Notes under the pieces: generated by a model
Told to the model about the DNA's origin: nothing
What the model saw: only the letters and a program-made list of their open reading frames with translations
Database searches by the model: none
Translations under genes and position numbers: made by a program
Part shown: positions 47,240 through 58,893 of the stretch, one piece after another
Layout: every line of letters begins with the position of its first letter
Numbering within the stretch: position 1 is the first letter of the stretch
Assembly (NCBI RefSeq): GCF_036711975.1
Contig: NC_091971.1
Location: 20,715,501-20,779,500, forward strand
DNA length: 64,000 nt
Direction: 5' to 3'
From: Onthophagus taurus
Lineage: Eukaryota; Arthropoda; Insecta; Coleoptera; Scarabaeidae

Positions 47240-48470
47240 TTTTTAGATTGGGGCTTTTGAATAAGATAAAGACAACTACATGGGAAATTCTGGACATATG
47301 GGCGGATTTTAATGTAGAACAGTTCAAAGATGGAAAACGGACACAAACACTGGAGGGAGAAGAAGATGAAATAACAGAAGACACTATGGACATAGCAACT
47401 GAAGAGATAACAATGGAAGAACTACATGGATGAAGATGAAAACAGACAAGACTTGCGGCAAAGACAAGATAGACACGGAGATGATAAAACATTTTGGAAT
47501 AAAAGGGAAGGAGTGGCTTCTAAGTATATATAAGCCCCATGGGCCGCATGGGAGTCGGAAACAGTCCTGAAAGATTGGGAAGATAATATCATCTTACCAA
47601 TACATAAAAAAGAAGATACTCGAAATGAGCAAGGGAATAAAACAAGGCGATAGCCTAAGCCCTTTGTTATTTACAATATTAATGGATAGAATGATAAAAA
47701 ATACAAGAACAAGAACAAATAAATATCAAACAGTAATAGGTTATAAAAGTTTGGAACCAGTAAAAATAGATAATTTACTATGTGCTGATGACTATAGTGC
47801 TGATAGCAGAGAACCATGAAAAGGCAAGGAAGTTAGTTGAAATATGGACAGAAGAAATTGAAAAGATGGGACTAGAATTGAACGTAAATAAATGTAAAAT
47901 CGTAATAATAAATAAAAAGAAATAAGAAATAACCCGTAAGAAATATTTATTAAGGAACAAAAGATAGAAAAAGTACTATCATATGAGTACTTGGGCAGTA
48001 TAATATCACAAGGTGGAAGGAAAAATTTAGACATAAATGCAAGAATAAGGAAAACAAACAACGTACATCATACTTTAAACAGAACAATTTTTGGGAAGAA
48101 AGAGATAGATAAAAAGATAACATTGAAAGTGTAGAACGCGGTGGCAGTCCCAATATTAATTCACTCCCATATGCCAGTGAATCATGGACACTCCAAGATA
48201 AACAAGAAGGAAAGATCACAGCAATGGAAATGAAATCTTTACGGAAAATAGTGAGGAAGACAAAGTGGGATAGGATAAGTAATGAGAAAATAAGACTGGG
48301 AGAAGATGAAGAGGAGATAATCAGCAAAACAGAAAGAAACCAACTAAACTGGTACACACACATAATTAGAATGGAACATAACACAATACTAAAAAAGGCA
48401 TTTGAAGCAAAGAAAAAGGATAAGACTCTAGCAGATATAAAGGAATTAGCCAGAAACCGGAGGGAGTGAA
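47240..48470 (+). pseudogene. RTE-like LINE RT fragment, copy A
   Basis: Pieces in order: KDKIDTEMIKHFGIKGKEW, GIKQGDSLSPLLFTILMDR (RT motif 4), the catalytic box as CADDYSADS (YADD changed to CADD), and thumb/C-terminal blocks such as VVNVKKC-like and RKIVRKTKWDRIS. Stops and frameshifts occur throughout. QGDSLSPLLF and the C-terminal YTHIIRMEHN style fit RTE-type elements. Confidence 0.6.
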
Positions 48471-48519
48471 AGAGGTGGATGGAGGAAGGTTTTTTACAAT
48501 GCACACCTGCCTAGTATCC

Positions 48520-49160
48520 TACAATATTATCAAATAGTTTCAATAACTCCCTGGTCTAATTCAACATCATCTATAAAGTTTTTTATCCCTATTTGATATC
48601 TCTCAAAATCAGATCTGTCTTTTGTTAAAATCTTTCTTAGCAATACTCAACATTGGATCTGAGAAGTCCCAGTTATGGTATTGACCTCGCTAATTATCGT
48701 CCCTATCATCTTTCAAGGTCGTTCATGGCGTCCATTATTTTGTCTAGGACTTTCACCTCTCATTCTGAGCAGTTCTGGGAGAATACTATCACTTCTACTT
48801 CTTCTATTTTGTAATGACGTTATTATATTATCAGTTTCATCTACTCATCTACTAATACAACCGTATTAGTTCATGTTTTTGTTATTCCCACACTTCATCT
48901 TCCGAGTACTCTTCCTCATTTACCACTGTTTTGACTCTCAGCAATTCTTTGAATATTCCTTCCAAGTATTTTTAATTTCTTCGATATCACTAATTATTTC
49001 ACCCTTCGTGTCTTTGCATAGTGTGGTTTCAATCTCTGTCTCTGCCTCTCTATGTATTTATAGGCTAAATAAAGGCGCAACGTACAGTCTGGAACACACA
49101 CCAGCCGAATTGGATGGAGCCCCTCTATCCCCGCATGGTTTATTTCTGTTTTTTTAAAAC
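48520..49160 (-). pseudogene. RTE-like LINE fragment on minus strand, copy A
   Basis: Degenerate counterpart of 60180-60800, where the minus strand reads CRDTKGKIISDVEEIKKTWK, the segment between endonuclease and RT in RTE-type elements. It faces the plus-strand RTE piece tail to tail. Confidence 0.45.
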
Positions 49161-49189
49161 TTATTATTCGCTTAAATCACCTATTCAAA

Positions 49190-49731
49190 ACAGAAATCTT
49201 TTTGTCAAATAGTATTTGAGAATGTCTGTACTTGGATAATGTTTATGCTGACGGAAATATGTTTGGCCCGTTTTGCTTTTGTAAAATTAATACGGGCAGA
49301 TGTAGCCTCATTTACTTGACTGTCCATTGCTAATCTTATTAATTGATATTGTTGGTTTATTGGCACTGCTTCGTTATCTTTACATAACAGCCATTATAGC
49401 AGTATCATAGGTAAAAGTGAATATCACTGGTATACAGTAGGCAGCAGCCTGGCCTTAATACACTACCTTGTGATAATCCTGCGTTAATTTCTTTAAGTTT
49501 AGAGTATGGATTGTCCTGATTAACCGTCGCAATCCTTAGCAGTACTCCTAGGAGTTGTGAAAAATACATAGGTAAGAGCTTGTTTCGTTTGTAGTGAAGT
49601 CTTACATGCCACATTCTATCAAATGCCTGAGCTATATCTAGGAATATAGTGGCGAAATTTTCTTTCTTCCAACAACTTTTCAATTATATCTATAATTCTG
49701 TGAATCTGATCAATAGTTGGATTATATTTTG
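49190..49731 (-). pseudogene. Jockey-like RT fragment ending copy A
   Basis: The minus strand encodes FATIFLDIAQAFDRMWHVRL, INAGLSQGSVLRPG and LLYTSDI, then in shifted frames a YDTAIM block (the degenerate catalytic ADD box) and VNEATSARINFTKAK. Frameshifted and missing its active site. Confidence 0.6.
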
Positions 49732-49869
49732 TTCTTCAATAACTAGATTCGTTCCGGCGTTAAGTGGGTTTCCTGAAGGCATACACACAAGGGTAAGTAC
49801 TGATTCATTAGCACTTTTAATTCAGCAGAATGTTGAATCAGTCCATTGCAATTCCATTGAAGTATATTA

Positions 49870-51231
49870 ATGGTTGACGTGTTGAACTTTATTGTAAAAA
49901 GAGAAATGCTGAATCAGTATAAGAGAAAAATAAATAAATAAATAACAATCAAACAAAGAATGTATATGAGACAATAAGACACGTGTAAATAAACATGACT
50001 GTACCGCAGTGGGTAAGTCGTCTCCTGAAGTCAGTGTCGGATTTCTTGGTCTACCTTTCTGCCAACCTTTCTTTTTCTTGTGCAGACCCGTTTTTGAGTC
50101 AACGGACAGCTCCGACATTTCGTCTGTCGATGACGTTTGGTTGCCTTCTCTTTTCCGTTTGTCCGAACCGGACTCGAAATGGAAAAGGTTTGCCTGACTG
50201 GCTCTCTCTACATTTTCCACCGGGAGGTCCATAATCTGTGGTGTTTTAAAAATTGGAGTCGCTGGTTTAACGAACGGACTGGGAGAACTTGTTTGCTGTA
50301 TCAGCGGTTTGATAGCAGCAACTATTGCCGGGATGAGATCTTTCACCAAGCTATCATACTTGGGCTGTGTGCTAACAACCGCTGATTACGACACTCCCGA
50401 AACAGGCGTGCGCTGCATCGCTTGCACCTTACGTTTCGCTTCGGCATACGTTAGCCGCTCCTTCGTCTTAATTTCTTGAATCGCGACTTCCTTTTTATAT
50501 ACAGGACACACCCTCGACCGAGCCGAGTGCGGTCCGCCACAGTTCACACACACAAGGGGACTTTCACAAGGCTGACCTTCATGCGCGGCCTTTCCACAAA
50601 CACATATTTGTTCGGCCTCACAGCGCAAGGATGTGTGGCCGAACCTTTGACATTTAAAACAGCGCATTGGCGCGGGTATATATATATCCTTACTTCTAAG
50701 GCGTAAAATGCTGCCTTGACCTTTTTTGGCAGAGAGAGCTTTATTGAAGGTAAGTATATGGTTGGGTGTGTCTACCAATAATCCGGCCTTCCTGGTTTTA
50801 ATTCTCCTCACTTCAATCACACCTTGCCCCTTCATTTCTTGTTGAATCTCCTCCTCAGTGCAATTGAGGAGATCAGGACAATAGACAATACCTTTGGTAA
50901 CATTAAGTGTTTTGTGTGGGATCACTTCCACCTCGATATCGCCTAGGCGTTCACTGGAGAGAACGCGTTTTGCCTGAGCGATCGACGCAGCTTTCATTAG
51001 GATACCCTCCGCGATCTTTTTAATAGACTTAAAGCCACCAAATTTACCAAACAAACATTTTTGCAAAGCAAACGGGCTCATTTTTTCGAAAGATTTTCCT
51101 TTCAGCGGTTTAACCACCAGGAACCGGGGTATGACCTCCTTTTCCTGGTTGATGGTTTTGTCCATTTTTTGAGAGTCGGGCGCCTCTGGAATGGGTTTTC
51201 TCGTTGAAGTTGCCATTCTTTTCGGTTTCAC
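49870..51231 (-). pseudogene. Jockey-like ORF1 (gag-like, CCHC zinc knuckles), one premature stop
   Basis: The minus-strand frame starts MKPKRMATSTRKP (or at the inner Met) and runs to an in-frame TAA at 50386-50388. It then stays open to about 49870 (LVKDLIPAIVAAIKPL, then KKKKGWQKGRPRNP). About 280 plus 150 codons. Three zinc knuckles lie near residues 190-240: CFKCQRFGHTSLRC (CX2CX4HX4C), CVCGKAAHEGQPC, and CVNCGGPHSARSRVC. Such proteins coat the LINE RNA. Apart from the single stop the frame is well preserved, indicating a young insertion. Confidence 0.8.
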
Positions 51232-51835
51232 CAGCGCATCGTATGAGAAGGGGCGGGCTGAAATGGTCGGGAACGGGTATACCCTCGGTTATAGAAACCT
51301 ACCCCAGTTCCCTGAGGCCCGACCTTCAATTATCCGGTTCCGAAAAACACGGACGAACCGGAACCCTCCCGGAGCAGTGTAAGTTCCGACCCTTAAATCC
51401 ATCGCACACTTCCTGATCAGGGCCCGAAGTGGCTGGCCTCTGACACGTACCCAGTCCCCCCTCGGCAGAGCAAGCTCACATCAGCCTCCTCCACCTCCGG
51501 CCGAGACACCGGAGGCTTCGTCAGCACTCCCAGGGTTTCCAAAATACGTGCCAATCACATAAAAACGAAAAAGAGGACGAAAAACAAGAGACGTAACAAG
51601 CCGGTGCCGTGCCGGTCCTGGCGAAAAAACAGACTATAGAAGTCAGGCTGGTTGGTCCGCGTCGGGTTAACCCGATACTCGAAGAAGCGAGCGTTCCCCT
51701 ATCCGCCACCTGGGGACGCGCCCGGTGGGGGCCCAGCTCCCCCGCGGGATCTCGACTATTATTACGTTAAATATTTCTTATAAAATTTCTGACAGAAAGT
51801 AGTTTGCAAATTTAGCAGAATATTTTTATGACGAC

Positions 51836-52425
51836 TTCTCTGATGCCATGAAACGTCTTGCACGATACTATTATGGTCGCAAATGTTTCAAGTGGTCTAA
51901 AAATTTCCCTGCTCTTTCAAAGACTACACTGTCAAGTATAATTTTTTGCCTGCCAGGAATAAAAGGTGCTTGGTCTCTTCTGATCAAAAATCATGGCGGC
52001 AAACGTTGCGTACAGACCAAGTTACGTAGAACGTTTGGATACAATTGAACTAAAAGCATTTCTGTGCCTTTTGATTTTAAACGGTGTGTTCAAATAAACT
52101 CATGAAGATACAAAAAGTCTAATATTTTCAGAGGTACACAGAAGATCGTCAACACTCCGATTTGACATAGTATAATTTGATGGATTTGCTGCAATGTCAA
52201 ATACATATAAGCAACAACTGCAAAAATAATTTTAGTTGCTAATATGTCATCGTAGATGATATGCTGTTGAATTTAGGGGTTGTTGCATAGTTTGGCAGTA
52301 CATTAAAAGCAAACCTAAGAAACATGGGATCAAAATAATGTGTTTGTGTGATGCAAAACCACACTATTTATTAAACTCTCGTTTACTCAAGGAAATCAGC
52401 TGAACTTAATGCTAGAAAAAGAACC
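51836..52425 (+). pseudogene. piggyBac-like remnant, copy B
   Basis: Duplicate of 39930-40500 with several substitutions (for example PASSWTTPSS becomes PALSKTTLSS). Same blocks, same lesions. Confidence 0.65.
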
Positions 52426-52689
52426 TGGCAGTGCCAACACGCATACTAAAGTTAGTGTTTTCAATTCAAAATACTATAAAGTACTTACATCACAGGATGT
52501 AAGAAGTAGGATGTAGGAATTGGTTCACTTCAATATAGTCGTTAGATTAACTGAGATGTAACAAAACAAGATGGACTAAGCAGGAATAAGCAAGACATTT
52601 CACTGACATCTACACAATAAAAGAATTCATTTGTTTGCAGAAAGCACTCAGAATCAATCATTAAATGGTTTTCATGTTTGCAGTTTAAA

Positions 52690-53335
52690 GAATTTAATAT
52701 CAAAAATAGCATTTTCAAAAAAACAACAAACGTCTACAATGCTGATGAAACCAGTGTAACTACAGTTCGGAAACCCGACAAAGTTGTAGTAAGACAGGTA
52801 GACAGGCACTAACTTCAGTGGAAGTGGAAAGGAGTGCGTTAGTGATTGACGCCTTGAAATACTATTTCACCATTATTTGTGTTTCTACCACTGCGGTAAC
52901 ACTAGCGTTTTATATGAGATAAACCGGTAAGATCAACAGATACTGCCAACCTATCAGGATGGACGGAAGACTAAACATTCCTTTTTTATTTCCTATACTT
53001 TATTGAACACATATTTATATTCATCACCGTTGTACAGAGTGCTATCAATATTAAATAATTTGTCATGTTCAATTACTTTAAAGACTTTGGAGTATTGCAC
53101 AAAAAACTGTATTGTGTTACTTTCGAATCCCCCTTCTCAATCTCCCATCTCATCTCAAATGATGAAATTATATCGCCTAATTCATCTAAAAGTAGGCCAG
53201 AACAAGCGTCAGCATCTAAGGAAATATCTCTTACCGGTGTTGAGTGTTTTCCATCAACACTGGCATCAATTATTTTCTGTGCAGTATTCTGTGATCTACA
53301 GACGAGGGAAAAGATCTTAGAAACAAGCGATTAAT
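52690..53335 (+). pseudogene. pogo/jerky DDE_1 remnant, copy B
   Basis: Duplicate of 40740-41395, with the same NADET motif and the same decay. Confidence 0.6.
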
Positions 53336-53964
53336 ACAACTTGTGATGCATCCAGGGAAAACCATGTCAAGTTACCACAAGAATGATTCGATTGCAAAAA
53401 TAAACCATTTCTCAATCATTAACAATAAATAGAGGTTTCTTTAGTTTATGTGTCACAACTATTAATAGTCATATATAATATTTTGAACACCGCTATCTCT
53501 CATTTACGCTATAAGTATTTTGTGCACACGCTCTACCCAATGACTGCTGACGATCGACCCTCGTCCTTAATAATCCTCTCTCTCATTTTTACATTTTGGC
53601 CATTCTTATCTTCATGCGATTCGGATAATGACTAAACTTCACTACGTTTTAGGTACGGTTTTAAATTTGGTGACACTGTGATATAATTTCAACCTTTTTT
53701 TTTATTCCAGTCTTGTTACATACATTTATTTTTAGTTTGTCATTTCATTTGCCGTTGTAATGTGTTTTTCTTGTTATTTTACCATGTAAGTCTATAATTT
53801 TGTATATTTATTTTATATTTAAAAATTTTCATTTTAGTTTTACTTTAAACATTTTTTAAGTTTTTAACTTATGTCTGAGTTTTTGTTCTTGTTTGTTCTT
53901 TTTTGACAGTAAGTTTTATCATTTGTTTTAAAATAATTTCTTGTTATTCATTTTTAATTGGTAG

Positions 53965-54008
53965 ATTCAGCTGATAATGGCTTATTGGCCGAAACCGGTA
54001 CTGATTAT
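53965..54008 (+). ncRNA. hammerhead-ribozyme-like motif 1, copy B (core mutated)
   Basis: Same layout as 42028-42068. The core reads CTGATAA (53971-53977), with the conserved G changed to A, but stem II is intact (GGC/GCC). Copies A and B thus carry different single lesions of one ancestral motif. Self-cleavage is unlikely here. Confidence 0.45.
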
Positions 54009-55200
54009 ATTAAATTTTTTAGCGAGAAAGAAGTTATTTCATTTTATTTAAATACCTAAAATTTTATATTTTATATTTATTTATTCTTTTAATTACCTTA
54101 TATTCTTTCTTCATATGTTATAATTTCTTTTGTTATTATCTTGAATTCGTTTGATTTGGTTTGCAGCATCATATCGTATTTGAGAACGTTCTTCATCTAG
54201 ACGTTGCATCATATCTTCCTCTCATAATTCTTGCAAGTTTAAATCTTGTACTAGCACATATTGATTTCGGTTAATACTTTAAAAGAGGAGGAAGCTGTTC
54301 TTTTACTGATAAGGAATTGAGATATCATATTATGGTTGTGTTTTTCCAACTTCTTCGTTTTCTTGTGGTACTCTGGCTCTTTTGTGCAATAGTTTTTGAA
54401 CTCTTCGAATACAAATTCTCGTAAATTTGCCGAAAACTTTCTGTTTACTGTAGTAATATATTAATAGTCCTTATTGGTAGATAGTAGTGATCAATGTGAT
54501 AAGTATCCAGCAGAGTAGGTCATTTTTGGATTGAATTTCGATAACTTTCAAAATTTCCAGTCTTTCTCTCCATTATACAAATTAAAAAAATTCGTAAATA
54601 CAAATTCTATCTTTTTTCAATGTTTTGGCATCCAGAATTTCTGCGAAGAAATTCTTAGTGCGCAATTGAAGCAAATATCCGATTTGCATTTATTTTAATT
54701 TTGATAAACTTATTTCGTCTCTACCCTACTTCTCTCTAATTTTGTCACCTTAATTTTGTCTATACCACCTACTTCACGAATAGTACTTCAATTTTTAAAG
54801 TCAACGTTCGACCACCTCCCAAAAAAGTAGATGTAACATAATTTCCGGTACTTACAAATCATTTTTGGGCATTACTGGTTATTTTCGAATTTATTTTTTC
54901 GCCTTTTGAATGAAGATTAAAGGCCATTAAGTTAAGTGAGATGTCACCCGCAGACCAAAACAGACTAGATCAGACAAGGTCGATAAAAAATTCAAGTCAT
55001 GCATTTTAAATATCTAGGTGTTGAAATTACAAGAAACCGTGATCTATATAGAAAAACATAAGGACTTAGAACGTTCTATGATTTTAAAATGTAAACGTGT
55101 TCTGTACATAATTTATTTAATTTTTATTTGATAACTTCAAACATTTTATTATAATGTAACAAAATTTGATGTCTTAATTTACTTCATGACAATATAAAAT

Positions 55201-55239
55201 AGTCTCTGAAGATGGCACATAGCCGAAACTAGTAAGACT
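55201..55239 (+). ncRNA. hammerhead-ribozyme-like motif 2, copy B
   Basis: Every core and stem base of 43347-43385 is preserved (AGTCT, CTGAAGA, GGC-ACATA-GCC, GAAA, CTAG, U-A, AGACT), with expected cleavage after 55234. Confidence 0.55.
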
Positions 55240-56059
55240 TATGTTTTTCATTTAATTAAAGACCAGTTTAAAAGTACAAAAACTATACATGTTTTTTTCT
55301 TCTTGTTACAAATACTGGTAAAATGGACTTATAACTCTTTAAACAAATAATTGACCAATTGTGCATTTTTTGTGTGCACAACACCTTTTGATGCTTGGTC
55401 TGTTCTGGGCAAGCGTTGCGTACGGATCAAGTTCCGTGAGACATTTGGATGATCTATCGTTTGTACTATTGACTGAAGTTAACATCACTGAAAGCATCAA
55501 TATGCCTCATATGCTGTTCTAGTCGATGACGAATGATATATTACAATTTTTATATTAAAAGTGACCATCGTACAACTGTAGTATATAGCTGAATAAATAC
55601 TCTGTATTTGTTCTGTATTTTTAACGCTTTCAATGAGAGTCAGTACCTACATCCACGTAACTGCAATACTTTTGTTGAGCAGGTGTTGTCTTCTGCTTCA
55701 TCAGTATACAGAATGTATTTTTAATCATTTTCTCTTTCCTGCCCTAATATTACAAAAAATCGAAACGTAGAAGTTATTTTCCTTCCACTTCTTTTTTCTG
55801 GTTTTTATCCATTTAACTACATCCTGTATGTTACATCTTTTTTTTAAATATGAATAATAATTCCGGTATTTAAAATATGTACCGGAAATTAATGAGATTT
55901 TATCTGAAAATTGTATTATTTTATTGTTAGTAACCTTATCAAATATTTAGGATTTATCTTGTAAAAATAATATATCTACCGTATTAACTATCCTATATAT
56001 ATATTATTGGGTTACGAATTTTAATAACCAGTTTGGTCCCGTTCTATGAATTATTAACC

Positions 56060-57131
56060 ATGTTGTATACATTGGGCGGTGGTGATGTGGTTGAGAGCAC
56101 TAGTGTTTTAAAAACAAATACTAGATTTTTAAGCAGGTAAATAATATAATCGTTTTATTTAAAGATTTATCAAAATTATCAAGACATCAAAATATATTAA
56201 TTTACATAACAGATCTAAACAAATCGAAGAAAATCCCGAAGAATACTCTATTTTTGATAATGTTGAAGAAGGAATATGCGATATTTTTGTTGGAATAAAA
56301 AATAGTTCTTACAAGCCAATTGATAGAGCTCGAGCGATAAAAGAAATGATACAAAATGAATTAAATTATCACAGCAGACTTTTAGAATTTATTAAAGCTT
56401 ATAAAGGAGATTCGAATCAGATGATAGCATCCAGTTTAAATTCAATTGATAAGTTAACAATATCTTTCATAGAAAATTTAAAAGATGCTAACTATGATTT
56501 AATCAAAATAACTCGTGTTTATGAAGAAAATGTAAGTAACAAATTCTTTAATACAACTTAAATAAATTAATCAATTTATATTTTTTAGATTTACCTATTT
56601 AAAATATACTTAGATATACTTAGACAAACAACTTGTTTAACAGATTCTATTAAATCAAGAACTCTTATTCACGCAACATTTTTAAAAATATTACTTCATT
56701 CGTTTAATCATAAAGAAGAGGAAGAAAAGGCTATAGAAGGAACTATTAACATATGGGATAACTTAATTAATGGATATCAACATCAATTGGATATTAGTTA
56801 CGATATCGAGAAAAATGTTCCGTTTAGTTCTAGAGGAAAACTTGTACTGCGACTCGAATTTAAAGTTGATAAGAAAGATATGGTTGTTTTTCTATTTGAA
56901 AAGGTTCTTCTTTTTACTACGATGGCAAAACAAGATTATTTAACGTATAAAAAACATTATTTAACATCAAATCTTATTGATGTTGAGATTTGTGACAATT
57001 CAACCAAGCTCATTTTGAGTGTAAAAGATAAGAATAATAGTGTTAAAATAATTAAATTTCGAGATCTCACAAATTCGCAAAGTCAAAATATTATTAGATT
57101 TAGGGATAGTATTCAGTACTTAATAAATTAA
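56060..57131 (+). CDS. DH-PH-like protein, 312 aa, three exons (copy B)
   Basis: Exons 56060-56136, 56213-56531 and 56589-57131; same exon lengths, phases and protein length as copy A. Eight amino-acid differences from A: I to V and R to S in exon 1, E to G in exon 2, then R to K, I to V, K to N, V to I and H to Y in exon 3. There are only three synonymous changes. That ratio is about what unconstrained drift would give, although both frames and all splice sites remain intact. AATAAA at 57168-57173. Domain reading is as for copy A: PH domain clear, CR3 of DH not recognisable. Confidence 0.75.
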
Positions 57132-57348
57132 AAACATTAAAAATTGAAAGATTCTTAAAATTTGATTAATAAATTCATTTACTTGTTTTTTAATTCCACC
57201 ATACTTCCATTAACGATATCAATTTTACGAGGAAATAGATAAGATAATATTCCAACAAGGAAAATAGAATAATAATGGTGATACGTAATGTTAGTGGGAA
57301 GTAATCTACACCTATTGTGTTAAAAAATACAAAATAAAATAGTTTAAT

Positions 57349-57987
57349 ATGAACGAAAGTGATGAATTAAATGGCAAACGAAATATTGTTGATCTTATTA
57401 CATATTTTGATAGTATTTCTTGTGAAATTGATGCAGGAAAATTAAGGTAATAATTTTTATCTCTTAATGATTAATCGTCTTTCAATTCAATTTTATTAGG
57501 AATACTAAAGCTAATTGGACATATATTAATAAGAACGTATGCCAAAAAAATTCTTTTAAGAAAATATGTAAATCTTCCAAAATAATTGAAGAACTTTTAA
57601 ACACCGAAGAAACTTACTTTCAAACTTTACGACATATAATTGGGGTATTTATTTAATTTAATAAAAGATATGTCATACTACCAAAATGTTTTCAGAGTTA
57701 TATTTTTTATTTCAAACAAGAATTAAATGAAAATATATTTAAAACATTAGAAGAATTAGGAAGGCACCAAGTAACTTTTTATGTGGATCTTTTAGATAAT
57801 CGAAAAGACGCTGAAAAAATAGCACAATGTTTTTTGAAACATGTAAGTATAAATTTATATTTTAAATGTTTAATTTATCGTTAATATTTTGTTTTAGAAA
57901 CAATTATTTTATTATTACAAAATTTATATTAGTGAAATGTACGATTTATTTAATACACTTTCTACTAAATACAAGAAATTAGTTGAG
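57349..57987 (+). CDS. N-terminal DH half of a RhoGEF-like protein, copy B, open but truncated
   Basis: Exons 57349-57446, 57500-57644, 57696-57842 and 57898-57987 give 160 codons in one frame, followed by a good donor (GAG|GTAAGT). Encoded: MNESDELNGKRNIV, then the DH CR1 (KIIEELLNTEETYFQTLRHI), SYIFYFKQELNENIF, and KQLFYYYKIYISEMYDLF. The last exon ends exactly where exon 3 of the 472-aa gene ends (KLVE versus FEVL, both phase 0). The missing part is therefore the exon with CR3 and PH. No such exon was found in 57988-58890 before LINE sequence begins. If the last intron is retained, translation stops after seven more residues. It could be a short protein, a decaying gene, or one whose final exon lies outside the window. 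Confidence 0.6.
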
Positions 57988-58893
57988 GTAAGTAAAAATC
58001 GTCATTGTTAATTTCAAAATATTTTATTATATTTTGTCCTAATGAAACTTATTGAAGAATCAGCAATTTTAATTTTTCTAAAACAAAACAAGAGTATTTA
58101 TATCATTAGATATAAGGGAATATGTAGCCCAAACTCAATAATAATCACATTCTTTCTCAAATGGAACTTATTGTTACACTAAGATCATAGACATTACCTT
58201 CGTTCTACCACTAACTGGTCAAAAACCAAGATTTTTTTCGTTGTACATCAGACTACATATATTTGGTTACATGTAGACTCAGCTCGTCGTGATAGACCCT
58301 GCACATCTGATGAAAAACTCAGCAACCATCACTTCTTTTTTATCATTTTCGAAAAATTCTAATATTTTCGTCATATGTCAATGACCATTTTGGGAAAGTT
58401 AAAATCACAACTGTTCTTTAGCTGTTTTGTTAACTATTTCCTATAGACCCTAAAATTTATGATCCGGCTAACTCATTTACGGCCGTATTTCAGAAGCAGA
58501 ATGCAATAACACAAAGTCTTCTGTAGAAACTTGTGCGTTCTCTCTTCGTCGTTGATTAGAATTCTTACTGGCAGAAGAACCTAACCTTTCCACCAATCTA
58601 TTCCGATCTAACTCTCACCTTTAAATAGGTGTCAAGCCTGGCGATAAATCACGTATTGTTGCTTGAATCAAGGGCGTAGAATTCCGTATTCGGAGCAACA
58701 AAAGTAACAGTGAGGTATTCGTAGTTTTCTGTACAGTGCTAGCGGAAATCGCAGACCGTTTTTTAGATTATTTTATTTTTATAGATATTTATTTATTTCT
58801 TTAAAATTTTAGTATTCGTGCCTCATCACACTTCCATCTTGAGGTAAAAATTGTAGCCAAATCTGGTGAAGTCAATCATATTCTGCTAATTCG

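Larger units (their letters stand above)
39843..49731 (+). repeat. segmental duplication, copy A (9.9 kb)
   Basis: It aligns over its whole length with 51749-61429, in the same orientation, with scattered substitutions and small indels. Both copies start at ATCTCGACTATTATTACG and end at GGATTATATTTTG. Contents in order: piggyBac remnant, DDE_1 remnant, two hammerhead-like motifs, the 312-aa DH-PH gene, the truncated DH gene, an RTE-type LINE (+), another LINE piece (-) and a Jockey RT piece (-). Copy A alone has a Ty3/gypsy fragment (42910-43035) and a segment at 43945-44135; copy B alone has a 33-bp segment (about 52439-52471). Confidence 0.9.
49190..51748 (-). mobile_element. chimeric Jockey-like LINE at the duplication junction
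   Basis: Read on the minus strand: a GC-rich 5' UTR (51748 to about 51232); ORF1 (51231 to about 49870); the first ~35 codons of the endonuclease (NCNGLIQHSAELKVLMN, then VCLQETHLTPE, about 49870-49735); then, at 49731, a jump directly into RT sequence (FLDIAQAFDRMWHV, GLSQGSVL, LLYTSDI). Most of the endonuclease and the front of the RT are missing. The RT part (up to 49731) also ends copy B, but the ORF1/endonuclease part occurs only here. Confidence 0.8.

Noticed and set aside
47950-48504. 184-codon minus-strand open frame, rich in Ser/Phe/Leu
   Set aside because: It is the antisense shadow of the plus-strand RTE-like LINE C-terminal region (its copy B counterpart lies opposite the 226-codon frame 59436-60116).
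50137-50706. Plus-strand open frames over 50-50.7 kb
   Set aside because: They are antisense to the Jockey ORF1 with clear CCHC zinc knuckles.
46342-56589. A spliced gene joining the truncated DH exons of copy A to the PH exon of copy B
   Set aside because: Phases would match (both 0), but copy A has a lost splice donor and a frameshift, and the PH exon already belongs to an intact 312-aa gene with its own ATG.
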